A stretch of 64,000 nt of DNA, from the NCBI GenBank assembly GCA_013289015.1, contig JABDAV010000003.1, positions 1 through 64,000 of the forward strand, written 5' to 3'. The notes below the pieces were generated by a model. That model saw only the letters and a program-made list of their open reading frames with translations. It did no database searches and was not told the DNA's origin. Numbering within the stretch: the stretch's first letter is position 1; each line of letters opens with the position of its first letter. Of this stretch, positions 44,289-54,743 are shown piece by piece. The position numbers and the translations under genes are program-made. This stretch comes from Bacteroidota bacterium. Its GTDB lineage: Bacteria; Bacteroidota; Bacteroidia; Chitinophagales; Chitinophagaceae.

Positions 44289-45962
44289 ATGAATACAGCT
44301 TATGTTATAGGAGTTGATTACGGAACAGATTCTGTTCGTTCAATAATTGTAAATACAGCGAACGGACAGGAAGTCGCATCTGATGTTTTTTATTATCCCC
44401 GCTGGAAAAACCAGTTGTATTGTGATGTATCCGTCAATCAGTTTCGCCAGCATCCGCTTGATTATATTGAAGGCCTGGAACAAACCATTAAAAGATGTTT
44501 GCTGCAGGCAGGAGCAAATGTTTCGGCTAACATAAAAGCTATTTCCATTGATACAACAGGCTCCTCTCCTGTTATCGTTAACAAACAAGGAACACCACTT
44601 GCAATGACACCTGGGTTCGAAACGGATCCCAATGCCATGTTCATTTTATGGAAAGATCATACAGGCGTAAAAGAAGCCACTGAAATAAATGAACATGCTG
44701 CAAAGTTTGATGTGAACTATTTGCAATACGTTGGCGGTATTTATTCTTCAGAATGGTTTTGGGCAAAGCTTTTACACGTATTGCGTGCAGATGAAAAAGT
44801 AAAAGATGCTGCTTACTCATTTGTTGAGCATTGCGACTGGATCCCGTTTCTTTTAACGGGCGGCAATGATGTAGCAACAATGAAAAGAGGCATTTGCTCT
44901 GCTGGTCACAAAGCATTGTTTGCAAAAGAATTTGGCGGGCTTCCTCCAAATGAATTTTTTAAATCACTTGATCCGTTGCTTGATGGTTTTACATCAAGGC
45001 TTTTCAATAAAGCTTACACATCATCAGAATGCACAGGTAATCTCTCAAGTGAATGGGCAGAACGTTTGGGCTTATCAACAGATGTTGTTATTGGTGTTGG
45101 TGCATTTGATGCGCACATGGGCGCTGTTGGTGGGCAGATCGAACCTTATTATTTAAGCAAAGTAATGGGCACGTCAACCTGCGATATTTTAGTTGTACCT
45201 GAAGATGATGTAAAAGATATTTTAGTTAAAGGTATTTGCGGGCAGGTGCCGGGTTCTGTTATTCCGGGAATGATGGGTATGGAAGCAGGCCAGTCTGCAT
45301 TTGGAGATGCCTATGCCTGGTTCAGAAATTTATTGATGTGGCCTTTCAAACAAATGCTTAATCAATCAGACATAATTGATGCAGATAAAATAAAAGCTTT
45401 GATTGATGAAAGTGAAAACAAGTTGATCGCAGAACTATCAAAATATGCTGAGCAGCTTGGAATAAATGAAGATGATGAATTGGCTGTTGATTGGTTCAAT
45501 GGCAGAAGAACACCTGATGCCAATCAAATGCTGGAAGGTGGTTTTTATGGCCTGAGCCTTGGTAGCAATGCACCTCGAATGTTTAAAGCAGTTGTTGAAT
45601 CAACATGCTTTGGTGCAAAAGCGATTGTTGAAAGATTTATCGAAGAAAAAATTCCTGTAAAAGGTTTAATAGGTATGGGTGGTGTTGCAAAAAAATCTCC
45701 TTTCATTATGCAGATGATGGCTGATATTATGCAGATGCCTATCCGCATACATAAAAGCGAGCAAACCTGTGCAGCCGGCGCAGCAATGTTTGCTGCAACA
45801 GCAGCAGGATTGTATAATAAAGTAGAAGATGCCATGCAGGCAATGGGCCGCGGTTTTGAAACAACATTTTATCCTGATGCATCAAAAGCTGAAGTGTATC
45901 AGAAACGCTATGAACGTTATAAAAAATTTGGCCACGCTATCGAAGAACTTACCATGAATTAG
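44289..45962 (+). CDS. araB: Ribulokinase
   Basis: Phosphorylates L-ribulose to L-ribulose 5-phosphate, the second step of arabinose catabolism. 557 residues of the FGGY kinase fold: N-terminal YVIGVDYGTDSVRSIIVN, catalytic-region GAFDAHMGAVGGQIEP, MGTSTCDILV, GMEAGQSAFGDAYAWF, and the C-terminal IGMGGVAKKSPFIMQMMADIM with CAAGAAMFAATAAG. Length fits bacterial AraB (about 560). ATG at 44289, with its own promoter and operator. Confidence 0.95.
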   Translation: MNTAYVIGVDYGTDSVRSIIVNTANGQEVASDVFYYPRWKNQLYCDVSVNQFRQHPLDYIEGLEQTIKRCLLQAGANVSANIKAISIDTTGSSPVIVNKQGTPLAMTPGFETDPNAMFILWKDHTGVKEATEINEHAAKFDVNYLQYVGGIYSSEWFWAKLLHVLRADEKVKDAAYSFVEHCDWIPFLLTGGNDVATMKRGICSAGHKALFAKEFGGLPPNEFFKSLDPLLDGFTSRLFNKAYTSSECTGNLSSEWAERLGLSTDVVIGVGAFDAHMGAVGGQIEPYYLSKVMGTSTCDILVVPEDDVKDILVKGICGQVPGSVIPGMMGMEAGQSAFGDAYAWFRNLLMWPFKQMLNQSDIIDADKIKALIDESENKLIAELSKYAEQLGINEDDELAVDWFNGRRTPDANQMLEGGFYGLSLGSNAPRMFKAVVESTCFGAKAIVERFIEEKIPVKGLIGMGGVAKKSPFIMQMMADIMQMPIRIHKSEQTCAAGAAMFAATAAGLYNKVEDAMQAMGRGFETTFYPDASKAEVYQKRYERYKKFGHAIEELTMN

Positions 45963-45989
45963 TATTAACCACCAACATCAGCATATAAT

Positions 45990-47531
45990 ATGAAAAAAAT
46001 CACTGCAACTATTTTTATTGCATGTATATTTTACGCGTCGTTTGCGCAACAAACGGTAAATATGCAAATAAATTCCAAAGCAAATAATCAAAAAATAAGC
46101 AAGTATATCTACGGACACTTTGCGGAAGACCTTGGCCGTTGCATATATGGCGGCTTTTGGGTTGATTCAAATTTGAATGTTCCTAAAAATGACCGCATTC
46201 GTTTAGATGTTGTTGATGCATTAAAGAAGATTCAGATACCGGATTTGCGTTGGCCTGGTGGTTGTTTTGCAGATCAGTATCACTGGAGTGATGGCATTGG
46301 TGAAAGAAGCAAAAGGCCTGTACGCGTGAATACAACATGGGGCATGGTAGAAGATGATAACAGTTTTGGCACTGATGAATTTTTAAAGCTGTGCGACCTT
46401 ATCGGATGTGAACCCTACATTGCAGGAAATGTTGGAACAGGCACACCAAAAGAAATGGAAGACTGGCTTGAGTATTTAAATTATAATGGCAAAAGTACAT
46501 TGGCTGATATGCGCAGAAAAAATGGTCATGATGCGCCTTATAATGTTTCATTGTGGGGTGTGGGAAATGAAAGTTGGGGTTGTGGTGGCAGCATGACACC
46601 TGAGTTTTATTCCAACCAGTTTAAGCGTTATGCAGAGTTTTGTAAAAACTATCCCGGAACCTCGCTCAAAAAGATTGCAAGCGGTTCAAACGGCGATGAT
46701 TATAACTGGACTGATGTATGTATGAAAAATATTCCCTTGTGGATGATGTGGGGAATATCCATGCATTATTATACCATTACCAATACCTGGCAACATAAAG
46801 GCTCTGCTACAGGTTTTACTGAAGAAGAATATTTTAAGGCATTGAAAAGTTGCTTGCATATTGAAGATCTAATTAATAAACATTCTGCAATAATGGATAA
46901 ATATGATCCGCAGAAAAAAGTGGCATTGGCTGTTGATGAATGGGGAATATGGACAGATGCTGAGCCCGGAACCAACCCTGCTTTTTTATACCAGCAGAAT
47001 AGTTTACGCGATGCATTGATAGCAGCATCAACATTAAACATTTTCAATAACCATTGCGATCGTGTGCGCATGGCAAATCTTGCCCAGGCAGTAAACGTAT
47101 TACAGTCACTTATTTTAACAGATAAAGAAAAGATGGTGCTTACGCCTACTTACTATGTTTTTGATCTGTATAAATATCATCAGAACGCAATATTATTGCC
47201 TGCTAATTTTTATAGCCCGGATTATAATTTTGGAAGTGACAGCATTCCTGCAATCAATGCATCGGCATCAAGAGACAGCAACGGTATTATTCATATAACA
47301 TTGGTAAATCTTGATCCTAAAAACAAAATTTCTGTAAATACAAGTTTGAATGGTTCATCATGGAAGCAAACTGAAGGGCAAATATTGACTTCAAAAAATT
47401 TTACAGACATCAACACATTTGATGATCCGAATAAAGTAAAGCTTGCAGCATTCACTGATTTTAAAAAGAATGGTGATGAATTAACTGTAAATCTTCCGCC
47501 AATGTCTGTAACGCTTATCACACTTAAATAA
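45990..47531 (+). CDS. GH51 alpha-L-arabinofuranosidase (compact type)
   Basis: 513 residues with signal peptide (MKKITATIFIACIFYASFAQ). No CBM insert, unlike the other GH51 here. Motifs: YIYGHFAEDLGRCIYGGFWVD, DLRWPGGCFADQYHW, acid/base Glu194 in LWGVGNESWGCGG and nucleophile Glu317 in LAVDEWGIWTD; a C-terminal beta-sandwich follows. Related enzymes act on small arabino-oligosaccharides. It begins 27 bp after araB and ends 3 bp before araD, so it is embedded in the catabolic operon. Confidence 0.94.
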   Translation: MKKITATIFIACIFYASFAQQTVNMQINSKANNQKISKYIYGHFAEDLGRCIYGGFWVDSNLNVPKNDRIRLDVVDALKKIQIPDLRWPGGCFADQYHWSDGIGERSKRPVRVNTTWGMVEDDNSFGTDEFLKLCDLIGCEPYIAGNVGTGTPKEMEDWLEYLNYNGKSTLADMRRKNGHDAPYNVSLWGVGNESWGCGGSMTPEFYSNQFKRYAEFCKNYPGTSLKKIASGSNGDDYNWTDVCMKNIPLWMMWGISMHYYTITNTWQHKGSATGFTEEEYFKALKSCLHIEDLINKHSAIMDKYDPQKKVALAVDEWGIWTDAEPGTNPAFLYQQNSLRDALIAASTLNIFNNHCDRVRMANLAQAVNVLQSLILTDKEKMVLTPTYYVFDLYKYHQNAILLPANFYSPDYNFGSDSIPAINASASRDSNGIIHITLVNLDPKNKISVNTSLNGSSWKQTEGQILTSKNFTDINTFDDPNKVKLAAFTDFKKNGDELTVNLPPMSVTLITLK

Positions 47532-47534
47532 TTC

Positions 47535-48236
47535 ATGAGCAAATACGACTATATAAAAGAAGAAGCATTCAAAGCAAACATGCAGTTGCCTGAATTGAAA
47601 TTAGTGCTGTTTACTTTTGGAAATGTAAGTGCAGCAGACAGGAATCTTGGTGTGTTTGCCATTAAACCAAGCGGTGTACCTTATGAAGAATTATCTGCAG
47701 ATAAAATGGTGATCGTTGACTTTGATGGCAAAACTGTTGAAGGCGATCTTCGTCCTTCTTCTGATACGCTTACGCATGCAGTTTTATACAAGCATTGGGA
47801 AAAGATAAATGGCATTGTGCATACACATTCAACTTATGCAACAGCATGGGCGCAAAGCCTGCGTGATATCCCTATTTACGGAACAACACATGCAGATCAT
47901 ACAACTGCGGATATCCCATGTGCTGCACCGATGAACGATGAAATGATCAAAGGCAACTATGAATACGAAACAGGTTTCCAGATCATTAATGCATTAAAAG
48001 AAAAAAAATTAAGTTACGAAGATGTTGAGATGATGTTAGTCGGAAATCATGCGCCTTTTACATGGGGGAAAACGGCAGCGAAGGCAGTGTACAACAGCGC
48101 TGTGCTGGAAGAGATCGCAAAGATGGCTTATATAACGGAATCGATCAAAGCAGATGCGTTGCGGTTAAAAGATGCATTGATAAAAAAACATTTTGAAAGA
48201 AAGCATGGGCCTGATAGTTATTATGGGCAAGTGTGA
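47535..48236 (+). CDS. araD: L-ribulose-5-phosphate 4-epimerase
   Basis: Class II aldolase-fold zinc enzyme making D-xylulose 5-phosphate, the last dedicated step of the pathway. 233 residues. The zinc ligands His96 and His98 are in GIVHTHSTYA and His172 in VGNHAPFTWG; Asp77 in RPSSDTLTH and the IYGTTHADH loop are also in place. These positions are within one residue of E. coli AraD (D76, H95, H97, H171). It starts 3 bp after the GH51 stop. Confidence 0.96.
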   Translation: MSKYDYIKEEAFKANMQLPELKLVLFTFGNVSAADRNLGVFAIKPSGVPYEELSADKMVIVDFDGKTVEGDLRPSSDTLTHAVLYKHWEKINGIVHTHSTYATAWAQSLRDIPIYGTTHADHTTADIPCAAPMNDEMIKGNYEYETGFQIINALKEKKLSYEDVEMMLVGNHAPFTWGKTAAKAVYNSAVLEEIAKMAYITESIKADALRLKDALIKKHFERKHGPDSYYGQV

Positions 48237-48238
48237 TT

Positions 48239-48303
48239 GAACCACAAAGGCACTAAGACACAAAATCTTTGTGATGCTTAGTGTATTCGTGTCTTAGCGG
48301 TTG
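48239..48303. repeat. Imperfect inverted repeat between araD and the GH127 gene
   Basis: ACCACAAAGGCACTAAGACAC is mirrored by GTGTCTTAGCGGTTG at the other end with related TTTGTG and CTTAGTG blocks between. Elements of this wording are common between genes in Bacteroidota and look like a dispersed palindrome family. Confidence 0.6.
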
Positions 48304-48363
48304 AAAACTTCAATACATTAGATGCTTTGCTGCTGCATGTTTCACCTGTGAAATAGAATTTTT

Positions 48364-50397
48364 ATGAAAAAAGTTTTGTTATCATTTATGTTGATGTGTG
48401 CGTATAAATTATATGCACAAAACAAAGACTATACGCACGTTGCTGTGCCATTTACTTCTGTAAAACTTACAGATAGTTTTTGGTTACCAAGATTGAGAAC
48501 AAATGCGGAAGTAACCATTCCTGCCTCTTTTGCAAGATGTGAAAGTACAGGTCGCGTTAAGAATTTTGAAATGGCTGCTGCGCATGCCGGTAAGTTTTGC
48601 ACTGTTTATCCTTTTGACGATACAGATATTTATAAAACCATTGAAGGCGCATCTTATTCATTAAGAATTTTTCCAAATCCCGAACTTGAAAAATATATTG
48701 ATTCATTGATCGCCATCGTTGGTAAAGCGCAGGAACCTGATGGATATTTATATACAGCCAGAACAATCGATCCTGCACATCCGCACCCATGGTCAGGCAC
48801 ACAGAGATGGCAGAAAGAAAGAGAGCTCAGTCATGAATTGTACAATGCAGGACATTTATATGAAGCTGCTGTTGCACATTACCAGGCAACAGGCAAAACC
48901 AATTTGCTCAACATCGCATTAAAAAATGCAAATCTTGTTTGCGCAACATTTGGTCCTGACAAACTACACGTTGCACCCGGCCATGAGATTGTTGAAATGG
49001 GTTTGGTGAAATTATATCGTATAACAGGCAAGCCTGAATATTTACAAACAGCAAAATTTTTTATTGAGCAAAGAGGCCATTACGATGGTTATGACAGCAC
49101 CAGCCGCGATGAATGGAAGAATGGTTCTTACTGGCAGGACAATAAACCGGTAGTCGATCAAACAGAAGCAACAGGTCATGCAGTGCGTGCAGGCTATTTA
49201 TATTCTGCTGTTGCAGATGTTGCAGCACTTACAGGAGACCAACAGTTTTTAAAAGCGATCGATACAATTTGGAACAACGTTGTATCAAAGAAGATGTATG
49301 TGCAAGGCGGCGTTGGTTCTGTACCCGATGGAGAACGCTTTGGTGATAATTATGAATTACCTAATGCAACAGCATATAATGAAACCTGCGCAGCTATTGC
49401 ACAGGCTTTCTGGAATCAACGCATGTTTATGTTGCATGGCGATTCAAAGTATATAGATGTACTAGAAAAGGTTATGTACAATGGTTTGATATCAGGCATT
49501 GGCCTGGATGGCAAATCATTTTTTTATACAAATGCCATGCAGGTAAAATCAACTTCACACAGTGAGGTTGAAGAAGAAAGATCAGGATGGTTTGTTTGCT
49601 CCTGCTGTCCTACAAATCTTGTTCGTTTTTTGCCTGCAGTTCCGGGTTATATCTATGCACAAAAAGATGATCAGTTGTATGTAAACCTTTTTATAAGCAG
49701 CACAGCAAACATCAATGTAAAAAATACAAATGTTGAAATTGTACAGCAGAATAATTATCCATGGGATGGTGATTTAAAATTTACTGTCAACCCAAAATCA
49801 GCAACAGATTTTACAGTGCGTATGCGCATTCCGGGTTGGGCGCGCAATGAAGAAATGCCTTCTGATCTATACAATTTTCAATCTGTCGATGATGAACCTG
49901 TTGTAATAAAAGTAAATGGTGAAGCAGTGAATTATGCTATAGAAAATGGATATGCTGTATTGAACAAAAAATGGAAGAAAGATGATAAGGTCGAAATGAT
50001 ATTACCCATGCCTGTAAGAAGAGTGATAGCTAATAATAAGCTTGTTGAAGACCAGGGCAAAGTTGCATTGCAGCGAGGACCAATTATGTATTGTGCTGAA
50101 TGGATTGATAACGATGGAAAAGCTGCAAACATCATCTTACCTGGTAATACAACATTCACTGAAAGTTTTAAACCCAATGTATTAAATGGTGTTGAAGAAG
50201 TCACTGCGCAAGTGCCTGCGATTATTGTAGATTCAACAAATAATTCAGTAAAAACAGTGCAGCAAAAATTTACTGCCATTCCTTATTATGCATGGGCAAA
50301 CCGTGGCAAAGGTGAAATGGTGGTTTGGTTTCCGCAGCGTGTTAGTGATATAGATATTATTGCAAGCATTCAGCAACAAAAACAACAACCAAAATAA
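48364..50397 (+). CDS. GH127 beta-L-arabinofuranosidase (DUF1680) family protein
   Basis: 677 residues with signal peptide (MKKVLLSFMLMCAYKLYAQ). Single (alpha/alpha)6 barrel plus beta-sandwich. The zinc/nucleophile set of HypBA1 (E338, C340, C417, C418) aligns with Glu340 and Cys342 in NETCAAIAQ and with Cys414-Cys415 in CSCCPTN. Other GH127 phrases: FWLPRLRTNAEVTIPASF and YNAGHLYEAAVAHYQATGK. It would release beta-linked L-arabinofuranose, for example from hydroxyproline-rich plant glycoproteins, widening the locus beyond alpha-linked arabinan. Confidence 0.92.
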   Translation: MKKVLLSFMLMCAYKLYAQNKDYTHVAVPFTSVKLTDSFWLPRLRTNAEVTIPASFARCESTGRVKNFEMAAAHAGKFCTVYPFDDTDIYKTIEGASYSLRIFPNPELEKYIDSLIAIVGKAQEPDGYLYTARTIDPAHPHPWSGTQRWQKERELSHELYNAGHLYEAAVAHYQATGKTNLLNIALKNANLVCATFGPDKLHVAPGHEIVEMGLVKLYRITGKPEYLQTAKFFIEQRGHYDGYDSTSRDEWKNGSYWQDNKPVVDQTEATGHAVRAGYLYSAVADVAALTGDQQFLKAIDTIWNNVVSKKMYVQGGVGSVPDGERFGDNYELPNATAYNETCAAIAQAFWNQRMFMLHGDSKYIDVLEKVMYNGLISGIGLDGKSFFYTNAMQVKSTSHSEVEEERSGWFVCSCCPTNLVRFLPAVPGYIYAQKDDQLYVNLFISSTANINVKNTNVEIVQQNNYPWDGDLKFTVNPKSATDFTVRMRIPGWARNEEMPSDLYNFQSVDDEPVVIKVNGEAVNYAIENGYAVLNKKWKKDDKVEMILPMPVRRVIANNKLVEDQGKVALQRGPIMYCAEWIDNDGKAANIILPGNTTFTESFKPNVLNGVEEVTAQVPAIIVDSTNNSVKTVQQKFTAIPYYAWANRGKGEMVVWFPQRVSDIDIIASIQQQKQQPK

Positions 50398-50403
50398 AAT
50401 TAT

Positions 50404-51894
50404 ATGATCGACTTAAAGAGTCAAGCGGTTTGGTTCATTACCGGCAGCCAGCATTTGTATGGCGAAGAAACATTGAAACAGGTTGCTGCACATTCGCAGG
50501 AAATTGCTGCATATTTGAATGCTGCAAAAGAAATTCCTGTACAAATAATTTTCAAACCAACTGTAAAAACACCGGAAGAAATTTTAGCTGCATGTAAAGC
50601 AGCAAATGATTCACAAGATTGCATAGGCATTATTACATGGATGCATACCTTCTCTCCTGCCAAGATGTGGATCAACGGTTTGAAAATTTTGCAAAAACCT
50701 TTATTGCATTTGCATACACAATTCAATCGCGATATTCCATGGAATGATATTGACATGGATTTTATGAACCTGAATCAAAGCGCACATGGCGACCGTGAGT
50801 TTGGTTTTATGGTGAGCCGCTTGCGCATTGAAAGAAAAGTTGTTGTTGGTTACTGGCAAGATGATTTAACACTAAAAAGTATTGCAGTATGGTGCCGTGC
50901 TGCAGCCGGTTGGAATGATTGGCAGGGCGCAAAATTTGTTCGTTTTGGAGATAACATGCGCTATGTTGCTGTAACAGATGGTGATAAAGTAGAAGCAGAA
51001 TATAAGTTTGGATTTTCGGTGAATACGCATGGCATTGGTGATCTGGTAAAAGTTATTAATGCGATAAGCGATGCTGATGTAGATACATTAATTAAAGAAT
51101 ATGAAGACAGTTATACATTAAGTTCCGCATTACAAAAAAAAGGAACGCAACATCAGTCATTAAAAGATGCAGCAAGAATTGAATTAGGTTTAAAAACATT
51201 TTTGGAAGATGGAAATTTCAAAGGCTTTACAGATACATTTGAAGACCTGCATGGCATGGTGCAATTGCCCGGTATTGCTGCACAAAGAATGATGGAAGCA
51301 GGTTATGGTTTTGCCGGCGAAGGCGATTGGAAAACAGTTGCATTGGTACGCGCAATGAAAGTAATGGCGCAGGGATTAAAAGGCGGCAACAGTTTTATGG
51401 AAGATTACACGTATCATTTTGAACCCAATAATGAAATGGTGTTAGGTGCGCATATGTTAGAGATATGTTCATCTATTGCAAACAAAAAACCTTCGTGTGA
51501 AATTCATCCTTTAGGTATTGGTGGCAAAGCCGATCCTGTGCGATTGGTGTTTGATGTTGATGGTGGCGCTGCATTAAATGTATCTGTCATTGATATGGGC
51601 AATCGTTTCAGAATGTTGGTGAATGAAGTGGAAGCTGTTAAACCCAAACATAAATTGCCAAAACTGCCTGTAGCACGGGTTTTATGGAAGCCAATGCCTG
51701 ATATGAAAACTGGTTGCGCCGCATGGATATATGCAGGCGGTGCACATCATACATGTTATAGTCAAAACCTGACCAGCGAACATTTGAGTGACTTTTCATC
51801 AATGGCAAATATTGAATTTGTTTTAATTGATAAGAATACGAATCTCTACAATTTAAAAAATGAATTAAGATGGAGCGAAGTTTATTACAGGTAA
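50404..51894 (+). CDS. araA: L-arabinose isomerase
   Basis: Manganese enzyme converting L-arabinose to L-ribulose. 496 residues. The metal and catalytic residues are at Glu306 (GFAGEGDW), Glu333 ([12 protein letters not shown]), His350 ([11 protein letters not shown]) and His449 (GGAHHTCYS), numbered as in E. coli AraA (306, 333, 350, 450). N-terminal [18 protein letters not shown] is typical. It starts 6 bp after the GH127 stop and lies next to the sugar symporter. Confidence 0.97.
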   Translation: MIDLKSQAVWFITGSQHLYGEETLKQVAAHSQEIAAYLNAAKEIPVQIIFKPTVKTPEEILAACKAANDSQDCIGIITWMHTFSPAKMWINGLKILQKPLLHLHTQFNRDIPWNDIDMDFMNLNQSAHGDREFGFMVSRLRIERKVVVGYWQDDLTLKSIAVWCRAAAGWNDWQGAKFVRFGDNMRYVAVTDGDKVEAEYKFGFSVNTHGIGDLVKVINAISDADVDTLIKEYEDSYTLSSALQKKGTQHQSLKDAARIELGLKTFLEDGNFKGFTDTFEDLHGMVQLPGIAAQRMMEAGYGFAGEGDWKTVALVRAMKVMAQGLKGGNSFMEDYTYHFEPNNEMVLGAHMLEICSSIANKKPSCEIHPLGIGGKADPVRLVFDVDGGAALNVSVIDMGNRFRMLVNEVEAVKPKHKLPKLPVARVLWKPMPDMKTGCAAWIYAGGAHHTCYSQNLTSEHLSDFSSMANIEFVLIDKNTNLYNLKNELRWSEVYYR

Positions 51895-51965
51895 ACATGT
51901 ATTTGCATTAGATTGCGCACGCTTAAAATTTATAATCAAACCATCAAATAACGATTGAACCTATC

Positions 51966-53678
51966 ATGAGCAAGCTACTCCTCCAAGACAAATTGATCTT
52001 TATTGTTTACTTTATTATTGTTTCCAGCTATGGATATTATATTTATCGCAAAAAGAAAAAAGCCGTTTCTGCAACGCATGATTTCTTTTTAGCAGAAGGT
52101 TCGCTTACATGGTGGGCGATCGGCGCATCACTGATAGCATCAAATATTTCCGCGGAACAATTTATAGGCATGAGTGGCAATGGTTATACCATTGGTATTG
52201 CTGTTGCTGCTTACGAATGGATAGCCGCAATTGCTTTAATAATTGTTGCAGTTTGGTTTATACCCATTTACTTAAAGAACAAAATTTTCACGATGCCGCA
52301 GTTCTTAAAAACGCGGTATAACGAAACGGTTGCTTTAATAATGGCCATCTTCTGGTTGTTCTTATATGTGTTTGTAAACCTTACTTCAATTTTGTTTTTG
52401 GGTGCTGTTGCCATCAATAATTTAACCGGTGGAAGTGAGAACAATTTTCATATCATTATTATCCTGTTATCCATCTTTGCTGTATTTATTACTTTAGGTG
52501 GAATGAAAGTGATTGGTTTTACTGATGTAATTCAGGTATCTGTTTTGATCATCGGTGGCCTTGCTACAACTTATGTAGCCTTAACCGTTGTAAGTAAAGA
52601 ATTTGGTTATGGTGAAAATGCGCTTGCTGGTTTTAATGCGTTGATCAAAAATGCGCCTGATCATTTCCACATGATCTTTGCAAAACCCGACGCAAACTCA
52701 TCACAACATGATGTAGATAATTATTTAACCATACCGGGATTATTATCTTATGCTGCAGGTATCTGGATCGTTAACCTGAATTATTGGGGATGTAATCAAT
52801 ACATAACACAACGTGCTTTAGGTGCAGATCTGCAAACGGCACGTAAAGGAATTTTGTTTGCGGGGTTTCTGAAATTATTAATGCCTGTAATTGTAATGCT
52901 ACCCGGTATTGCTGCTTATGTTTTACATCAGAAAGGCTTGTTGCAATCTGAAATGCTGGCAAACAGCAAGAACGGGCAGGTTGTTTCAGACAATGCATAT
53001 TCTGCTATTCTTGGTTATTTACCCAATGGACTGATCGGTCTATCATTGGCTGCATTAACCGCCGCTATTGTGGCATCACTGGCAGGCAAGGCAAACAGCA
53101 TATCAACTATATTCACTTTAGACGTCTATAAAAAATACATCAATAAAGAAGCATCAGAACAGAAGATGGTTTGGATAGGACGATTAACTATTCTTGCCGC
53201 ACTTATTGTTTCTATATTATTAACATGGCATGATGCATTAGGCATTGGCGGAGAAGGCGGCTTTACCTTCATTCAAAAATATACAGGCTTCATAAGCCCA
53301 GGTGTATTTGCGATTTTCATACTTGGCTTTTTCTGGAAACGCACTACAGGCGCTGCAGCCGTTGCGGGTGTTATTGTTGGTTTCTTATTATCGGTGGTGT
53401 TTAATGTATATGCGCCAACATGGTTTGGGCCTGATACATGGTTCTATACAGCATACAAAAACAGTAGTGGCGCTTACGAAATACCCTTCCACATTTGTAT
53501 GGGACTTGCATTTATGTTTACAGTGATTGTAATGGTATTGATGAGTTTGACCGGACCAAAAATCAATCCTAAAGCATTGGTGCTTGATAAAGGAATGTTC
53601 AAAGTTAGCCCCGGTATTTTAGCAATGATCGTTGTTACATTGATGATCATATCATTATTGTATGTAAGATTCTGGTAA
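51966..53678 (+). CDS. Sodium/solute symporter (SSS family), probable arabinose importer
   Basis: 570 residues with about 14 transmembrane helices. SSS signatures: SLIASNISAEQFIGMSGNGY, GGMKVIGFTDVIQVSVLIIGG and GLSLAALTAAIVASLAGKANSISTIFTLDVYKKYI, with NYWGCNQYITQRALGA in the middle, the phrase seen in sugar-type (SglT-like) members. Last gene of the arabinose locus; a strong terminator follows. The substrate, L-arabinose, is inferred from position behind araA. Confidence 0.92.
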   Translation: MSKLLLQDKLIFIVYFIIVSSYGYYIYRKKKKAVSATHDFFLAEGSLTWWAIGASLIASNISAEQFIGMSGNGYTIGIAVAAYEWIAAIALIIVAVWFIPIYLKNKIFTMPQFLKTRYNETVALIMAIFWLFLYVFVNLTSILFLGAVAINNLTGGSENNFHIIIILLSIFAVFITLGGMKVIGFTDVIQVSVLIIGGLATTYVALTVVSKEFGYGENALAGFNALIKNAPDHFHMIFAKPDANSSQHDVDNYLTIPGLLSYAAGIWIVNLNYWGCNQYITQRALGADLQTARKGILFAGFLKLLMPVIVMLPGIAAYVLHQKGLLQSEMLANSKNGQVVSDNAYSAILGYLPNGLIGLSLAALTAAIVASLAGKANSISTIFTLDVYKKYINKEASEQKMVWIGRLTILAALIVSILLTWHDALGIGGEGGFTFIQKYTGFISPGVFAIFILGFFWKRTTGAAAVAGVIVGFLLSVVFNVYAPTWFGPDTWFYTAYKNSSGAYEIPFHICMGLAFMFTVIVMVLMSLTGPKINPKALVLDKGMFKVSPGILAMIVVTLMIISLLYVRFW

Positions 53679-53702
53679 CATCACTAAGTTTATATTATAA
53701 AG

Positions 53703-53732
53703 AAAACGCTCCGCTACATGGAGCGTTTTTTA
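53703..53732. terminator. Bidirectional terminator at the end of the arabinose locus
   Basis: A perfect 10-bp stem AAAACGCTCC / GGAGCGTTTT with a 7-nt loop and T runs on both strands separates the symporter from the convergent acetyltransferase gene. Confidence 0.92.
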
Positions 53733-54278
53733 TTAAGCCAGTTTTAGTTTTTCTATTCCGTACAAAACATGATGGCATAAAGGATGCGATGATTCAATGT
53801 TCGGGTGATCGAACTCACCTTGTTTTTTCATACCGATCCGTTCCATAACTTTTATTGATCTTGTATTAAGCATAGAAGTAAAAGAAAATATTTTATCGAA
53901 GTTCAATGTCTCAAATCCATAGTGTAGGCAAGCCTTTGCTGCTTCAGTAGCATAACCTTTATTCCACGATGATTGCTGCAAGCGCCAGCCAATTTCAACG
54001 CAGGGCGTGAAATAACTTGTAAAAGATGGAATCATAAAACCTGTGTACCCAATAAATGTTTTCGTTGAAAGATCATCGATTGCTAACAATCCAAAAGCAT
54101 GTTTATCAAAGTGAGACCGTATTCTTTTAACCATCGCGATGGTCTCGTCGTAATTAAGTGTTGAAGGAAAATAACGCATCACCTCTGCATCTTCATTCAT
54201 TGCAGTAAACGGAATAACATCTTCCTCTTTCCATTTGCGTAAGCCCAATCGTTCTGTTATGATAACATAATCGTTCAT
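53733..54278 (-). CDS. GNAT-family N-acetyltransferase (RimJ/RimL type)
   Basis: 181 residues: ITERLGLRKWKEEDVIPFTAMNEDAEVMRYFP is the typical Acetyltransf_3 start. The acetyl-CoA site region reads IGWRLQQSSWNKGYATEAAKACLHYGF, followed by NTRSIKVMERIGMKKQGEF. It acetylates an amine, possibly a protein N-terminus or antibiotic; which one cannot be told. Its start is 9 bp from the stop of the upstream SnoaL-like gene on the same strand. Confidence 0.92.
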   Translation of the reverse strand: MNDYVIITERLGLRKWKEEDVIPFTAMNEDAEVMRYFPSTLNYDETIAMVKRIRSHFDKHAFGLLAIDDLSTKTFIGYTGFMIPSFTSYFTPCVEIGWRLQQSSWNKGYATEAAKACLHYGFETLNFDKIFSFTSMLNTRSIKVMERIGMKKQGEFDHPNIESSHPLCHHVLYGIEKLKLA

Positions 54279-54287
54279 TACTTCATG

Positions 54288-54710
54288 TTAGTTTGAGTGA
54301 TCTACCACAATCAACCATTTGCCATTTATTTTTCTGAACAATAAAGTAAAAATTCCGCCCACATCTCCGGCAGATCTTTTTAAATACCAGTTGCCCATCA
54401 CAAAATAATACTCGGGAGAAAGTTGTTTCAATTGTAAAAGTTTAAAAGAAAGTTTGCCCATTGTAGCTGTATCAGGATAACTTTTTTTATAGTGTTCTAA
54501 AGTCGATTTCCATCCGTAAGTTGGGGGATTGCTTACAAACAATAAACTATCGCTTTGCCAATAGGTTTGCATAAAGCCATCAATGTTGCCATTGTTCCAG
54601 TCTTTAATTTGTTTATTCATTGCATTACGAATAGCAGTTTCATCGTTCGTTTGTGCATTGCAATAAAAGGCTGCGCTGTAAAAACAAAACAGCAACAAAA
54701 GTTTTTTCAT
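54288..54710 (-). CDS. Exported SnoaL/DUF4440-like protein
   Basis: 140 residues with signal peptide (MKKLLLLFCFYSAAFYCNAQ). The NTF2-like fold is seen in AIRNAMNKQIKDWNNGNIDGFMQTYWQSDSLLFVSN and the closing GGIFTLLFRKINGKWLIVVDHS. The role of exported members is unknown. Probably co-transcribed with the acetyltransferase gene downstream. Confidence 0.88.
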   Translation of the reverse strand: MKKLLLLFCFYSAAFYCNAQTNDETAIRNAMNKQIKDWNNGNIDGFMQTYWQSDSLLFVSNPPTYGWKSTLEHYKKSYPDTATMGKLSFKLLQLKQLSPEYYFVMGNWYLKRSAGDVGGIFTLLFRKINGKWLIVVDHSN

Positions 54711-54743
54711 CAGAAACTTATTTTTGAAAAGATACTGGAATGA

